Assembly: GCA_905215845.1 (NCBI GenBank)
Contig: CAJMRU010000017.1
Location: 1-11,027, forward strand
Length of the DNA: 11,027 nt
Reading direction: 5' to 3'
From: an uncultured bacterium
GTDB taxonomy: Bacteria > Bacillota > Clostridia > TANB77 > CAG-508
Position 1 is the stretch's first letter; the number at the start of each line of letters is the position of its first letter. Below the pieces are notes generated by a model that was not told the origin of the DNA, searched no databases, and saw only the letters and a program-made list of their open reading frames with translations. This document shows, one piece after another, positions 5,863 through 11,027 of this stretch. A program made the translations under genes and the position numbers.

Positions 5863-7134
5863 ATGAACAGTAATGAACCATTAGCTTTTAGAATGAGACC
5901 AAAAATATTAGATGACTATGTGGGCCAAGAACATGTTTTAGGAAAAGACAAAATATTATACAGAACAATTAAAGCGGATAGATTATCAAGTATAATATTA
6001 TTTGGACCACCAGGATGTGGGAAGACTTCATTGGCTAGAGTTATAAGTGAAACAACTAAATATAAGTTCTATAAAATAAATGCTGTTACTTCAGGAGTTG
6101 CAGATATAAAAAAAGTAATAGAAGAAACAAAAAATTTTATGATAAATCCAATTGGAAAAAGTATATTATTTATTGACGAGATTCATAGATTTAATAAATT
6201 ACAACAAGATGCATTACTTCCATTTGTAGAAAATGGAACTATAATATTAATAGGAGCAACAACTGAAAATCCATATTTTGAAGTAAATAAGGCTTTAATA
6301 TCTAGGTCAATGGTAATAAAACTAGAACCATTAACACAAGAAAATATATTTAGTATATTAAAAAGAGCATTAGAAAGTAAAAATGGATTAGGTGAATATA
6401 ATATAAAAATAGAAGATGAAACTTTAAAAAAATTAGCAATAATATCTAATGGAGATGTAAGAACAGCATTAAATGGTTTAGAAATTGCAGTTTTAACAAC
6501 AAAAATGGATTCAGATGGGTATATAAAAATTACTGATGAAATTATAAAAAATAGTGTGCAAGATAGAAAAGCAATTTTTGATAAAAACGGAGATACACAT
6601 TATGATAATATAAGTGCATTTATAAAATCTATGAGAGGTTCAGACCCTGATGCAACTGTGTTTTATTTAGCAAGAGCTTTAAATGGAGGAGAAGATCCAA
6701 TGTTTTTAGCAAGAAGAATAGTAATATGTGCATCAGAAGATGTGGGACTAGCAAATCCAAATGCATTAGTAGTTGCAAATGCAGCAATGCAAGCAGTTCA
6801 TATGGTCGGAATGCCAGAAGCAAGAATTTTATTATCAGAAGCGGCAGTATATGTAGCTTTATCAAAAAAATCAAATGCAACATATATGGCCATAAATAAA
6901 GCATTAGAAGATGTAAAAACAAAAGATACAGGTGAAATACCAATGCATATAAGAAATGCACCAATAGAAAAAATGCGAGAACTTGGATATAATGAGGGAT
7001 ATTTATATCCTCATGATTTTCCTGGACATTATGTTGAACAACAATATTTACCAGATAAGATGGTTGATACGAAATATTATATAAAAGATGAAAATGATTT
7101 TTGTGATTTTGGGGTCGGAGACAAAAATCATTAA
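5863..7134 (+). CDS. rarA: Replication-associated recombination protein A (RarA/MgsA, AAA+ ATPase)
   Basis: RarA (MgsA; WRNIP1 in eukaryotes) is a clamp-loader-like AAA+ ATPase that acts at stalled or damaged replication forks. The 423-aa length is normal. Visible: Walker A GPPGCGKTS (48-56), Walker B ILFIDEIHRF (101-110), sensor 1 GATTENP (131-137), a probable arginine finger in ISRSM (R148), and sensor 2 in GDVRTALNGLE. The C-terminal tetramerisation part has family signatures HYDNISAFIKSMRGSDPDA, GGEDPMFLARRIVICASED and YPHDFPGHYVEQQYLP. These exclude RuvB, which shares the AAA+ core. The start is supported by GTGGAG 10 bases upstream. It lies 35 bases after ruvA with no terminator between, so co-transcription is likely. 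About 30 residues after the YVEQQYLP motif form a charged tail. Confidence 0.95.
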   Translation: MNSNEPLAFRMRPKILDDYVGQEHVLGKDKILYRTIKADRLSSIILFGPPGCGKTSLARVISETTKYKFYKINAVTSGVADIKKVIEETKNFMINPIGKSILFIDEIHRFNKLQQDALLPFVENGTIILIGATTENPYFEVNKALISRSMVIKLEPLTQENIFSILKRALESKNGLGEYNIKIEDETLKKLAIISNGDVRTALNGLEIAVLTTKMDSDGYIKITDEIIKNSVQDRKAIFDKNGDTHYDNISAFIKSMRGSDPDATVFYLARALNGGEDPMFLARRIVICASEDVGLANPNALVVANAAMQAVHMVGMPEARILLSEAAVYVALSKKSNATYMAINKALEDVKTKDTGEIPMHIRNAPIEKMRELGYNEGYLYPHDFPGHYVEQQYLPDKMVDTKYYIKDENDFCDFGVGDKNH

Positions 7135-7163
7135 TGAAAATATAACATTATAAAACAAGACAG

Positions 7164-7276
7164 TACATAAAAAGATTAACTTATAAATCAAAATTATACA
7201 TAAAATTCTAAAATATGACTTTGTAAATAAAAATCTTACATAAAACGTCAAAATATAACTTTATAAATAAAAAATG
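7164..7276 (+). repeat. Degenerate ~40-bp tandem repeat after rarA
   Basis: Three successive units begin TACATAAAA at 7164, 7197 and 7237 and are about 33, 40 and 40 bases long. Units 2 and 3 share TACATAAAA, AAAATAT, ACTTT and TAAATAAAAA in the same order; unit 1 is shorter and more diverged. A partial unit may precede (from about 7139). The units are contiguous without spacers, so it is not a CRISPR array. It ends at the terminator. No function can be assigned. Confidence 0.55.
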
Positions 7277-7303
7277 GCATTTGATAAAAAAATGTCATTT
7301 TTT
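7269..7303 (+). terminator. Intrinsic terminator of the ruvA-rarA unit
   Basis: AAAAAATGGCATTT (7269-7282) pairs with AAATGTCATTTTTT (7290-7303), 14 pairs with one G-T wobble, loop GATAAAA, and a run of six T at the 3' side. It lies 134 bases after the rarA stop and just before the next promoter. Confidence 0.75.
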
Positions 7304-7317
7304 CTGTCATAATTGGG

Positions 7318-7323
7318 TATAAT
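7318..7323 (+). promoter_or_regulatory. Probable -10 element for the 74-aa gene and downstream operon
   Basis: TATAAT preceded by TTGGG, but no good -35 hexamer lies 16-18 bases upstream, where the terminator arm is. It is the only clear promoter-like element between the rarA terminator and the 7364 gene. Confidence 0.4.
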
Positions 7324-7363
7324 ACTAAAATAAAATTAAGAAGACAAAAGAATGGAGGCGAAA

Positions 7364-7588
7364 ATGAAAAAATTATTTGAACTAATAAAAAAAGAAACAG
7401 AAGAAAATTGGAAATATACTAACGAAAAATATCTATTTGAATTACAAAAATTTTTAGATATAGCTGAAAATATTGAAGATGAATATTTACAAACTATAGT
7501 AATAAATCAAATGCTAAAATGTGATAAAAGCCTTACAATTGTTGCGGAAGAAATGTTTGAAAACATAAAAAGCAAAAAAAGTGTATAA
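7364..7588 (+). CDS. Unrecognised small acidic helical protein (74 aa)
   Basis: I do not recognise the family. The product is almost entirely predicted amphipathic helix, rich in Glu and Lys (LFELIKKETEENWKYTNEKY, then FLDIAENIEDEYLQTIVINQ), without a signal peptide, membrane helix or metal motif except a single Cys. It is probably cytoplasmic and could be a small protein-interaction module. ATG at 7364 is chosen because GGAGG (7354-7358) lies 5 bases before it; an in-frame ATG at 7352 overlaps that SD and would leave it without one. It is first in a row of four + strand genes; a hairpin separates it from the transporter half that follows. Confidence 0.65.
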   Translation: MKKLFELIKKETEENWKYTNEKYLFELQKFLDIAENIEDEYLQTIVINQMLKCDKSLTIVAEEMFENIKSKKSV

Positions 7589-7604
7589 AATATAGGAAAA
7601 AAGT

Positions 7605-7628
7605 AAAACCTACAATAAAGTAGGTTTT
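7605..7628 (+). promoter_or_regulatory. Hairpin carrying the SD of the next gene; possible terminator/attenuator
   Basis: AAAACCTAC (7605-7613) pairs perfectly with GTAGGTTTT (7620-7628), loop AATAAA. It starts 16 bases after the preceding stop and ends 4 bases before the ATG at 7633. The only plausible SD for that ATG, AGTAGG (7619-7624), lies in the loop edge and right arm. There is no room for a promoter between hairpin and start codon, so transcripts of the downstream gene must contain it. Confidence 0.6.
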
Positions 7629-7632
7629 TATT

Positions 7633-7980
7633 ATGTGGAAAAAAATTTTAATAGGTTTATTAGCAGGAATTGTAAGTGGATTGTTTTCAACAGGAGGGGG
7701 AATGATATTAGTTCCAGCATTGGTATATTTAATGAATTTTGAAGATTCAAAAGCTAGAGGAACAACAATTTTGTGTATATTACCAATGGTTATAACTAGT
7801 AGTATTTTTTACTATAAAAGTAATTATATAGACTGGAAAATTGCGATATTGTGTGCTATTGGAGGCACAATGGGAGGATATATAGGAGCGAAATTATTAA
7901 AAAAATTGCCAACAAAGATATTGAAAATAGCATTTACAATATTTTTAGTTTATGCCAGTACAAAAATGATTTTTGGTTAA
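7633..7980 (+). CDS. TauE/SafE-family membrane protein, N-terminal-type half (115 aa)
   Basis: TauE/SafE proteins are membrane permeases linked to export of sulfite, sulfoacetate or related anions; usual members have about 250 aa made of two similar halves. This product is half that length. It has the family motif GLLAGIVSGLFSTGGGMILVP (split here as residues 8-19 and 20-28) and about four or five hydrophobic segments: roughly 5-20, 22-34, 46-62, 69-85 and 97-113. A GGTMGGYIGAKLLKKLP segment matches the usual end of each repeat. It is followed after 40 bases by a second half-protein in another frame, so the pair may assemble into one carrier. The start ATG at 7633 has AGTAGG as SD, partly inside a hairpin. 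Substrate unknown. Confidence 0.85.
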   Translation: MWKKILIGLLAGIVSGLFSTGGGMILVPALVYLMNFEDSKARGTTILCILPMVITSSIFYYKSNYIDWKIAILCAIGGTMGGYIGAKLLKKLPTKILKIAFTIFLVYASTKMIFG

Positions 7981-8020
7981 AAGATTAGTTAAATCTTAAT
8001 AAAAAGAAAGGTTATATTTA

Positions 8021-8428
8021 ATGGTTGAAATAATTATAGGTTTTATTTCAGGAATAGTAAGTGGAACAGGTATGGGAGGAGGTACTATATTAATTGTACT
8101 TTTAACTTTTATTCTAGGAATAGAGCAACATATAGCACAAGCAACAAATTTAATATTTTTTATACCAACATCAATAATAGCAATAATTATTAATTTAAAA
8201 AATAAAAATATAGAATTAAAAACGGCAACAATTATTTCAATTTTTGGGATTTTAGGAGCAATAATAGGAGCAAAAATCTCTACACATATACAAGTAGCTT
8301 TGTTAAAAAAATGTTTTGGAGTATTTCTATTAGTAATTGCAATTCATGAAATATATACCATTTTTAAGTTGAATAAAAAAGAAAAAAATACAAATAATAA
8401 AGAAAATGTAAAAAATATCGTTGAATAG
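8021..8428 (+). CDS. TauE/SafE-family membrane protein, second half (135 aa)
   Basis: This is the partner half of the TauE/SafE-type carrier. It starts with GFISGIVSGTGMGGGTILIV, the same glycine-rich motif as its neighbour but lacking the VP, followed by hydrophobic segments at roughly 4-18, 20-36, 43-60, 70-88 and 94-112. The linker GAIIGAKISTHI matches GGYIGAKLLKKL of the first half. The tail after residue 114 is hydrophilic and Lys/Asn-rich, probably cytoplasmic. AGAAAGG lies 9 bases before the ATG. Having its own SD, start and complete motif argues for a genuine two-gene carrier, not a frameshifted full-length gene. Co-transcription with 7633-7980 is likely. Confidence 0.82.
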   Translation: MVEIIIGFISGIVSGTGMGGGTILIVLLTFILGIEQHIAQATNLIFFIPTSIIAIIINLKNKNIELKTATIISIFGILGAIIGAKISTHIQVALLKKCFGVFLLVIAIHEIYTIFKLNKKEKNTNNKENVKNIVE

Positions 8429-8476
8429 ATATTTTAACTGTATTAGAATTAAATTAAAGAAAGGGAGTAGAGTTTT

Positions 8477-8617
8477 ATGAAATTTGTAAAAGGTGTTATG
8501 ATAGGCGGATTAATAACAACAGGTTTAGTTATGATGTATGCTGAAAGTGGAATGATGAATAGAAAGAAAATGATGAAAAAAGGAAAACAATTAGTTAAGA
8601 AAATGGGGATTGTGTAA
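8477..8617 (+). CDS. Small basic single-helix membrane protein (46 aa)
   Basis: A short ORF starting ATG 8477 with GGGAG nine bases upstream. The product has a short basic start (MKFVKG), one hydrophobic helix (about residues 7-21, VMIGGLITTGLVMMY), then a very basic Met/Lys-rich tail (MMNRKKMMKKGKQLVKKM). The layout resembles small YtxH-like membrane proteins of Firmicutes, but I cannot place it in a family. It lies 48 bases after the second TauE/SafE half with no terminator between, and directly before a strong terminator, so it is the last gene of that operon. It could be a small accessory subunit of the carrier (inference). SD, position and composition make it likely to be translated. Confidence 0.7.
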   Translation: MKFVKGVMIGGLITTGLVMMYAESGMMNRKKMMKKGKQLVKKMGIV

Positions 8618-8626
8618 TTTTGCTTT

Positions 8627-8671
8627 GGGGCTGACCCAGAAATATTTTTTATATTCTAGGTCAGCCTCTTT
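8627..8671 (+). terminator. Intrinsic terminator of the TauE/SafE operon
   Basis: GGGGCTGACC (8627-8636) pairs with GGTCAGCCTC (8659-8668), one G-T wobble, with an inner AGAA/TTCT extension, followed by TTT and the T-rich stretch TATTTTTATTTTT. It is by far the most GC-rich stem in the window. On the other strand there is no T-run, so it serves mainly the + strand, although it also lies just past the convergent minus-strand gene. Confidence 0.85.
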
Positions 8672-8679
8672 ACATATTT

Positions 8680-9144
8680 TTATTTTTCACATTTGCATTC
8701 GTCAAAATTTGTTTCTTTTTCTTCTTTGCAACAATGATTATCACATTCTATATAACAATCACATTTATCATGTTTAGAACCTTTTAAGCATTTTCCTTCA
8801 TGATGGCATTTTGCACATATTTTCATTCTATTAGTATCATTTACCCAAATTTGAAGAGCATATTGTTTACCAGGACAAAGTGGTCCAAATACGAATTCTC
8901 CTTCTTTATCTGTAAAAGTATGACCGATAGGACGTCTGTCTTTTTTACCACAGTCATATACTATTTCAACTAATTCTACAACTGCATCACATACAGGCTC
9001 TTTAAAACAATTTTTTACAACTCCATATATTACATCTCTATTATCTTCTGGTAAAGTGATATCTAAGTCAAATTGTTTACCTCCTGATATAACACCATCA
9101 ACATCTAAAATTGGGCAACAAGGTTTTTTATTTTCTAAATCCAT
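8680..9144 (-). CDS. Cysteine-rich protein with carboxypeptidase-regulatory-like domain
   Basis: The 154-aa product contains 16 cysteines. Residues about 38-101 look like a carboxypeptidase-regulatory/transthyretin-like beta-sandwich: VIYGVVKNCFKEPVCDAVVE, then HTFTDKEGEFVFGPLCPGKQY and ALQIWV. The C-terminal 45 residues hold ten of the cysteines plus several histidines (CAKCHHEGKC, CDCYIECDNHCC), which suggests metal binding or dense disulfide cross-linking. No signal peptide or membrane helix is seen. Cysteine-rich proteins without export signals occur in spore coats and exosporia, and the promoter has a sporulation-like -10, but this role is inference. AAAGGA 10 bases upstream supports the ATG at 9144. 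It is transcribed divergently from the 9304 gene. Confidence 0.75.
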   Translation of the reverse strand: MDLENKKPCCPILDVDGVISGGKQFDLDITLPEDNRDVIYGVVKNCFKEPVCDAVVELVEIVYDCGKKDRRPIGHTFTDKEGEFVFGPLCPGKQYALQIWVNDTNRMKICAKCHHEGKCLKGSKHDKCDCYIECDNHCCKEEKETNFDECKCEK

Positions 9145-9161
9145 TATTTATCCATCCTTTC

Positions 9162-9180
9162 TAACAACAAATAGTTGTTA
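9162..9180. repeat. Inverted repeat at the start of the Cys-rich gene's transcript
   Basis: TAACAAC (9162-9168) and GTTGTTA (9174-9180) are perfectly complementary around AAATA. For the minus-strand gene it lies just downstream of the -10 and upstream of the SD, so it could be an operator or a 5' stem-loop. Confidence 0.4.
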
Positions 9181-9184
9181 ATAT

Positions 9185-9214
9185 ATAGTATGAGAAAAAA
9201 GAAAAAAATGTCAA
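9185..9214 (-). promoter_or_regulatory. Promoter of the Cys-rich gene, possibly sporulation-type
   Basis: On the minus strand TTGACA (9209-9214), an 18-base pyrimidine-rich spacer, then TACTAT (9185-9190). The wider -10 reads CATACTATA, which also fits the mother-cell sigma-K pattern CATAnnnTA and is one base from the sigma-E-type CATACAnT; AC lies 17 bases upstream, inside TTGACA. Housekeeping and sporulation readings cannot be separated from sequence alone. Confidence 0.5.
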
Positions 9215-9239
9215 AAAATAGGAGTGAAAAAATAAAATT

Positions 9240-9268
9240 TTGCTTTTTTATGAAATAAGTGGTATAAT
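9240..9268 (+). promoter_or_regulatory. Promoter of the 284-aa membrane protein gene
   Basis: TTGCTT (9240-9245), 17-base spacer, TATAAT (9263-9268). The -10 is perfect and the -35 matches at four of six positions. It gives a leader of about 30 bases before ATG 9304. Confidence 0.7.
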
Positions 9269-9303
9269 ATAAATGTGAAGTATACACAAGGGAGGTATTG
9301 GGT

Positions 9304-10158
9304 ATGGAAGAAAAATCAAGAAGAGAACAATTTAAAGATGAGATATCAAGAAATGGCGAATTAAAATTAATAGATATAAGTGCTGGAAGAACAAAAAAAT
9401 TAGAAAGAGAAAAAGAAATATTAAAACAAGAAAAATACAAAGCTAGAGATAAAAGGATAGCTTTACAAAAGAAAAAGGCTAAGCAAAGAAGAAAAAGAAT
9501 ATCATTAATATTAACAGCAGGTGCTTTAGCATTTGGTTCATATGGTGCAAAAAAATATTATGATTATAATTTAAAACCAGTTACTATAGAAGAAGCACTA
9601 AAAGGTGGAAAGACATTAGAGGAATTGGGATTAGAGCAAGGCAACATAGATGAATTGAATAATATAAAATTACAATTATTAAGCCAAGAAGATTTATCTA
9701 GAGAAGATATACAAAAATTAGGACAAAGAATAGAAAATTTTGAGTTAGAAATAATTAAGGATAAACTTAAAAATTCATTAAATATATCTGAAGAACTTAG
9801 AGTAGAGCCAAGGACAGATAATACTGATACAATTATATATAGAGTCAACAATGGTGGAGAAATAATAGAGGGGCTAATTGAAGGCAAAGACTATGATATA
9901 GAAATAGGTAATTTTATTGAAACAATTGCAAATTTACAGACTGCTAATAATGGGTATGACAATAAAATTAATAATAGAGATGAAATATTACAAAAGTTTG
10001 ATAAAAGCCTTTATTTAACTGAAAGATTTGCTTCCTCAGAAATTACTAGAAATGAAAAAGGAAAAATAAAATTAAACAGAACAACAAAATCAGATTTAAG
10101 AAGAGAAAAAGAAAATGAAAGCAAAAAAGTTGCATCAATAGAAGATGAAGGTAGATAA
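9304..10158 (+). CDS. Unrecognised single-pass membrane protein (284 aa)
   Basis: I do not recognise this family. The N-terminal 65 residues are highly charged and very basic from about 29 to 65 (KKLEREKEILKQEKY, then QKKKAKQRRKR) and may form a helix or coiled coil. One hydrophobic helix follows (about 66-81, ISLILTAGALAFGSYG). The positive-inside rule predicts a cytoplasmic N-terminus and an extracytoplasmic domain of about 200 residues, acidic and helix-rich at first (VTIEEALKGGKTLEELGLE), then probably mixed alpha/beta, with no cysteine and no enzyme motif seen. The last 30 residues are Lys/Glu-rich. ATG 9304 has AAGGGAGG 8 bases upstream; the in-frame TTG at 9298 is only 2 bases from that SD. 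It precedes the glucan synthase-like gene, so an envelope role is possible. Confidence 0.8.
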   Translation: MEEKSRREQFKDEISRNGELKLIDISAGRTKKLEREKEILKQEKYKARDKRIALQKKKAKQRRKRISLILTAGALAFGSYGAKKYYDYNLKPVTIEEALKGGKTLEELGLEQGNIDELNNIKLQLLSQEDLSREDIQKLGQRIENFELEIIKDKLKNSLNISEELRVEPRTDNTDTIIYRVNNGGEIIEGLIEGKDYDIEIGNFIETIANLQTANNGYDNKINNRDEILQKFDKSLYLTERFASSEITRNEKGKIKLNRTTKSDLRREKENESKKVASIEDEGR

Positions 10159-10175
10159 TTTAACTAAAAATGCAT

Positions 10176-10235
10176 AAAACTTCCACTCCTTGCAAACAAT
10201 ATGTATAAAACATATTGGCAAGGAGTGGAAGTTTT
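10176..10235 (+). promoter_or_regulatory. Long perfect hairpin that sequesters the SD of the NdvB-like gene; terminator-like
   Basis: AAAACTTCCACTCCTTGC (10176-10193) pairs perfectly over 18 bases with 10218-10235, and an inner 7-base stem CAATATG/CATATTG (10197-10203, 10211-10217) caps it with loop TATAAAA. The 3' side ends in TTTT followed by TT, as in an intrinsic terminator. The right arm includes AAGGAG (10220-10225), the SD for the TTG start at 10236, paired to CTCCTT in the left arm. The hairpin starts 17 bases after the previous stop and ends immediately at the start codon. Confidence 0.8.
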
Positions 10236-11027
10236 TTGAAAGTAGATAAAATATTAAAAATAGATGGAACTTTATTAAATAAAGTACAATTAGAAAATTA
10301 TTTACAAAAAATTGCATCAAACCATAATTTAGTAAATAATTCTAAAAAAGAAACATATCCTATACCACATCTAATCGAAAGCTATGAGGTTATTAAAACA
10401 GTATATAATTTATTAAATGAACATTTAAAAATAGGAATAAGCATTCATCCAGCAGGAGAATGGTTGTTAGACAATTTTTATATTATAGAAGAAACAGTAA
10501 AGCAGATTCAAAAAGAATTAACATTAAAAAAATATGTTAATTTTTTAGGAATAGGAAATGGAAAATATAAAGGCTATGCAAGAATATATGTATTAGCTTC
10601 AGAAATAGTAGCATATACAGATAATAAAATAGAAAAAAGAGATTTAGAAGATTATTTAAAAAGCTATCAAAGTAAAAAAACATTAAGTATGGAAGAAATA
10701 TGGAATATAGGAGTTTTCCTGCAAATAGCAATAATTGAAAATATAAGAGAAATAAGTGAAAAAATATATAATAGTCAAATTCAAAAATATAAAGCAGAAA
10801 ATATAGTCGAAAGACTAATAGAAAACAAGTCAAAGTCTGAACAAAACTTTACTAATTTTAATAATAAAATTAGTAAAATAGATGTAATAAAAGATATGAA
10901 ATATCCATTTATAGAATATATGTCATACATTTTAAGAAGATATGGAAAAAAAGGTTATAGCTATCTAAAAGCCTTAGAAGAAACAGTCGAAATGACAGGA
11001 ACAACTATTCAAGAAGTAACTAAAAAA
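10236..11027 (+). CDS. Cyclic beta-1,2-glucan synthase (NdvB)-like protein, N-terminal part (partial)
   Basis: The frame stays open for 264 codons and runs off the window. The sequence matches the N-terminal region of very large NdvB/cyclic beta-1,2-glucan synthase-like proteins (commonly 2,800-3,000 aa), which join a glycosyltransferase-84 region to a GH94-type phosphorylase region. Signatures are ISIHPAGEWLLDNFYIIEE (69-87), YKGYARIYVLASEIVAY (111-127), LSMEEIWNIGVFLQIAIIEN (150-169) and YPFIEYMSYILRRYGKKGYS (223-242). The full-length enzyme would sit in the membrane and make or process beta-1,2-linked glucan, but the catalytic domains are outside this window. The start is TTG at 10236, with AAGGAG 10 bases upstream; no other in-frame start keeps the conserved N-terminus. 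That SD lies in the hairpin. Confidence 0.88.
   Translation, partial: MKVDKILKIDGTLLNKVQLENYLQKIASNHNLVNNSKKETYPIPHLIESYEVIKTVYNLLNEHLKIGISIHPAGEWLLDNFYIIEETVKQIQKELTLKKYVNFLGIGNGKYKGYARIYVLASEIVAYTDNKIEKRDLEDYLKSYQSKKTLSMEEIWNIGVFLQIAIIENIREISEKIYNSQIQKYKAENIVERLIENKSKSEQNFTNFNNKISKIDVIKDMKYPFIEYMSYILRRYGKKGYSYLKALEETVEMTGTTIQEVTKK
10849..10876 (+). repeat. Perfect 12-bp inverted repeat inside the NdvB-like gene
   Basis: TTACTAATTTTA (10849-10860) and TAAAATTAGTAA (10865-10876) with loop ATAA. It encodes the Asn-rich segment around residues 205-214, between two conserved blocks, and has no T-run after it. Confidence 0.5.

Noticed and set aside
6629..6964. Minus-strand open frame opposite rarA
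   Set aside because: Leu/His-rich shadow of the rarA coding strand, inside strongly conserved rarA sequence.
5863..7134. ruvB, expected after ruvA
   Set aside because: The C-terminal signatures (GGEDPMFLARR, YPHDFPGHYVEQQYLP) are those of RarA/MgsA and not RuvB.
7164..7276. CRISPR array
   Set aside because: The units are degenerate and contiguous with no unique spacers, and no cas gene is present.
7633..8428. One TauE/SafE gene broken by a frameshift
   Set aside because: Each half has its own SD and start, a 40-base gap separates them, and each begins with a complete family motif.
9144..9440. Minus-strand open frame opposite the start of the 284-aa gene
   Set aside because: Overlaps two promoters and the basic N-terminus of a better-supported gene; shadow composition.

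Overview
The window is strongly AT-rich, prefers A- and T-ending codons, has strong purine-rich Shine-Dalgarno (SD) sites, and carries a diaminopimelate pathway that uses LL-diaminopimelate aminotransferase. Together these point to a low-GC Firmicute, most likely a gut-type member of the Clostridia. This is inferred from gene content and composition only. No rRNA, tRNA, CRISPR array, insertion sequence or phage gene was seen, and no gene-free stretch exceeds 300 bases.

Layout. 29-1747 (+): a pilin-like membrane-anchored protein ending in a formylglycine-generating-enzyme/C-type-lectin-like domain, whose last ~35 codons look like the variable region of a diversity-generating retroelement (DGR). 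1906-4076 (+): dapF and dapL, which catalyse successive steps of meso-diaminopimelate synthesis, closed by a strong bidirectional terminator. 4128-4328 (-): an unrecognised 66-aa gene, divergent from 4481-5035 (+), an HD-domain hydrolase with a perfect consensus promoter. 5228-7134 (+): ruvA and rarA, a DNA recombination/replication-repair pair, followed by a degenerate ~40-bp repeat and a terminator. 7364-8617 (+): a 74-aa acidic protein, two half-length TauE/SafE-type membrane proteins and a 46-aa basic membrane peptide, ending in a GC-rich terminator. 8680-9144 (-): a cysteine-rich protein with a carboxypeptidase-regulatory-like beta-sandwich. 9304-10158 (+): an unrecognised single-pass membrane protein. 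10236-11027 (+, runs off the window): the N-terminus of a cyclic beta-1,2-glucan synthase (NdvB)-like giant enzyme.

The most interesting signals are three. First, a block of NNT codons at the 3' end of the lectin gene is the footprint expected when AAT template codons are adenine-mutagenised; a hairpin follows directly at the stop codon, and no reverse transcriptase or template repeat is in view. Second, two intergenic hairpins (7605-7628 and 10176-10235) look like terminators, but each carries the next gene's SD in its 3' arm, abuts the next start codon, and begins 16-17 bases after the previous stop. Third, the TauE/SafE transporter appears as two separate half-proteins. Several start codons were moved from the longest possible ORF to the start supported by an SD.
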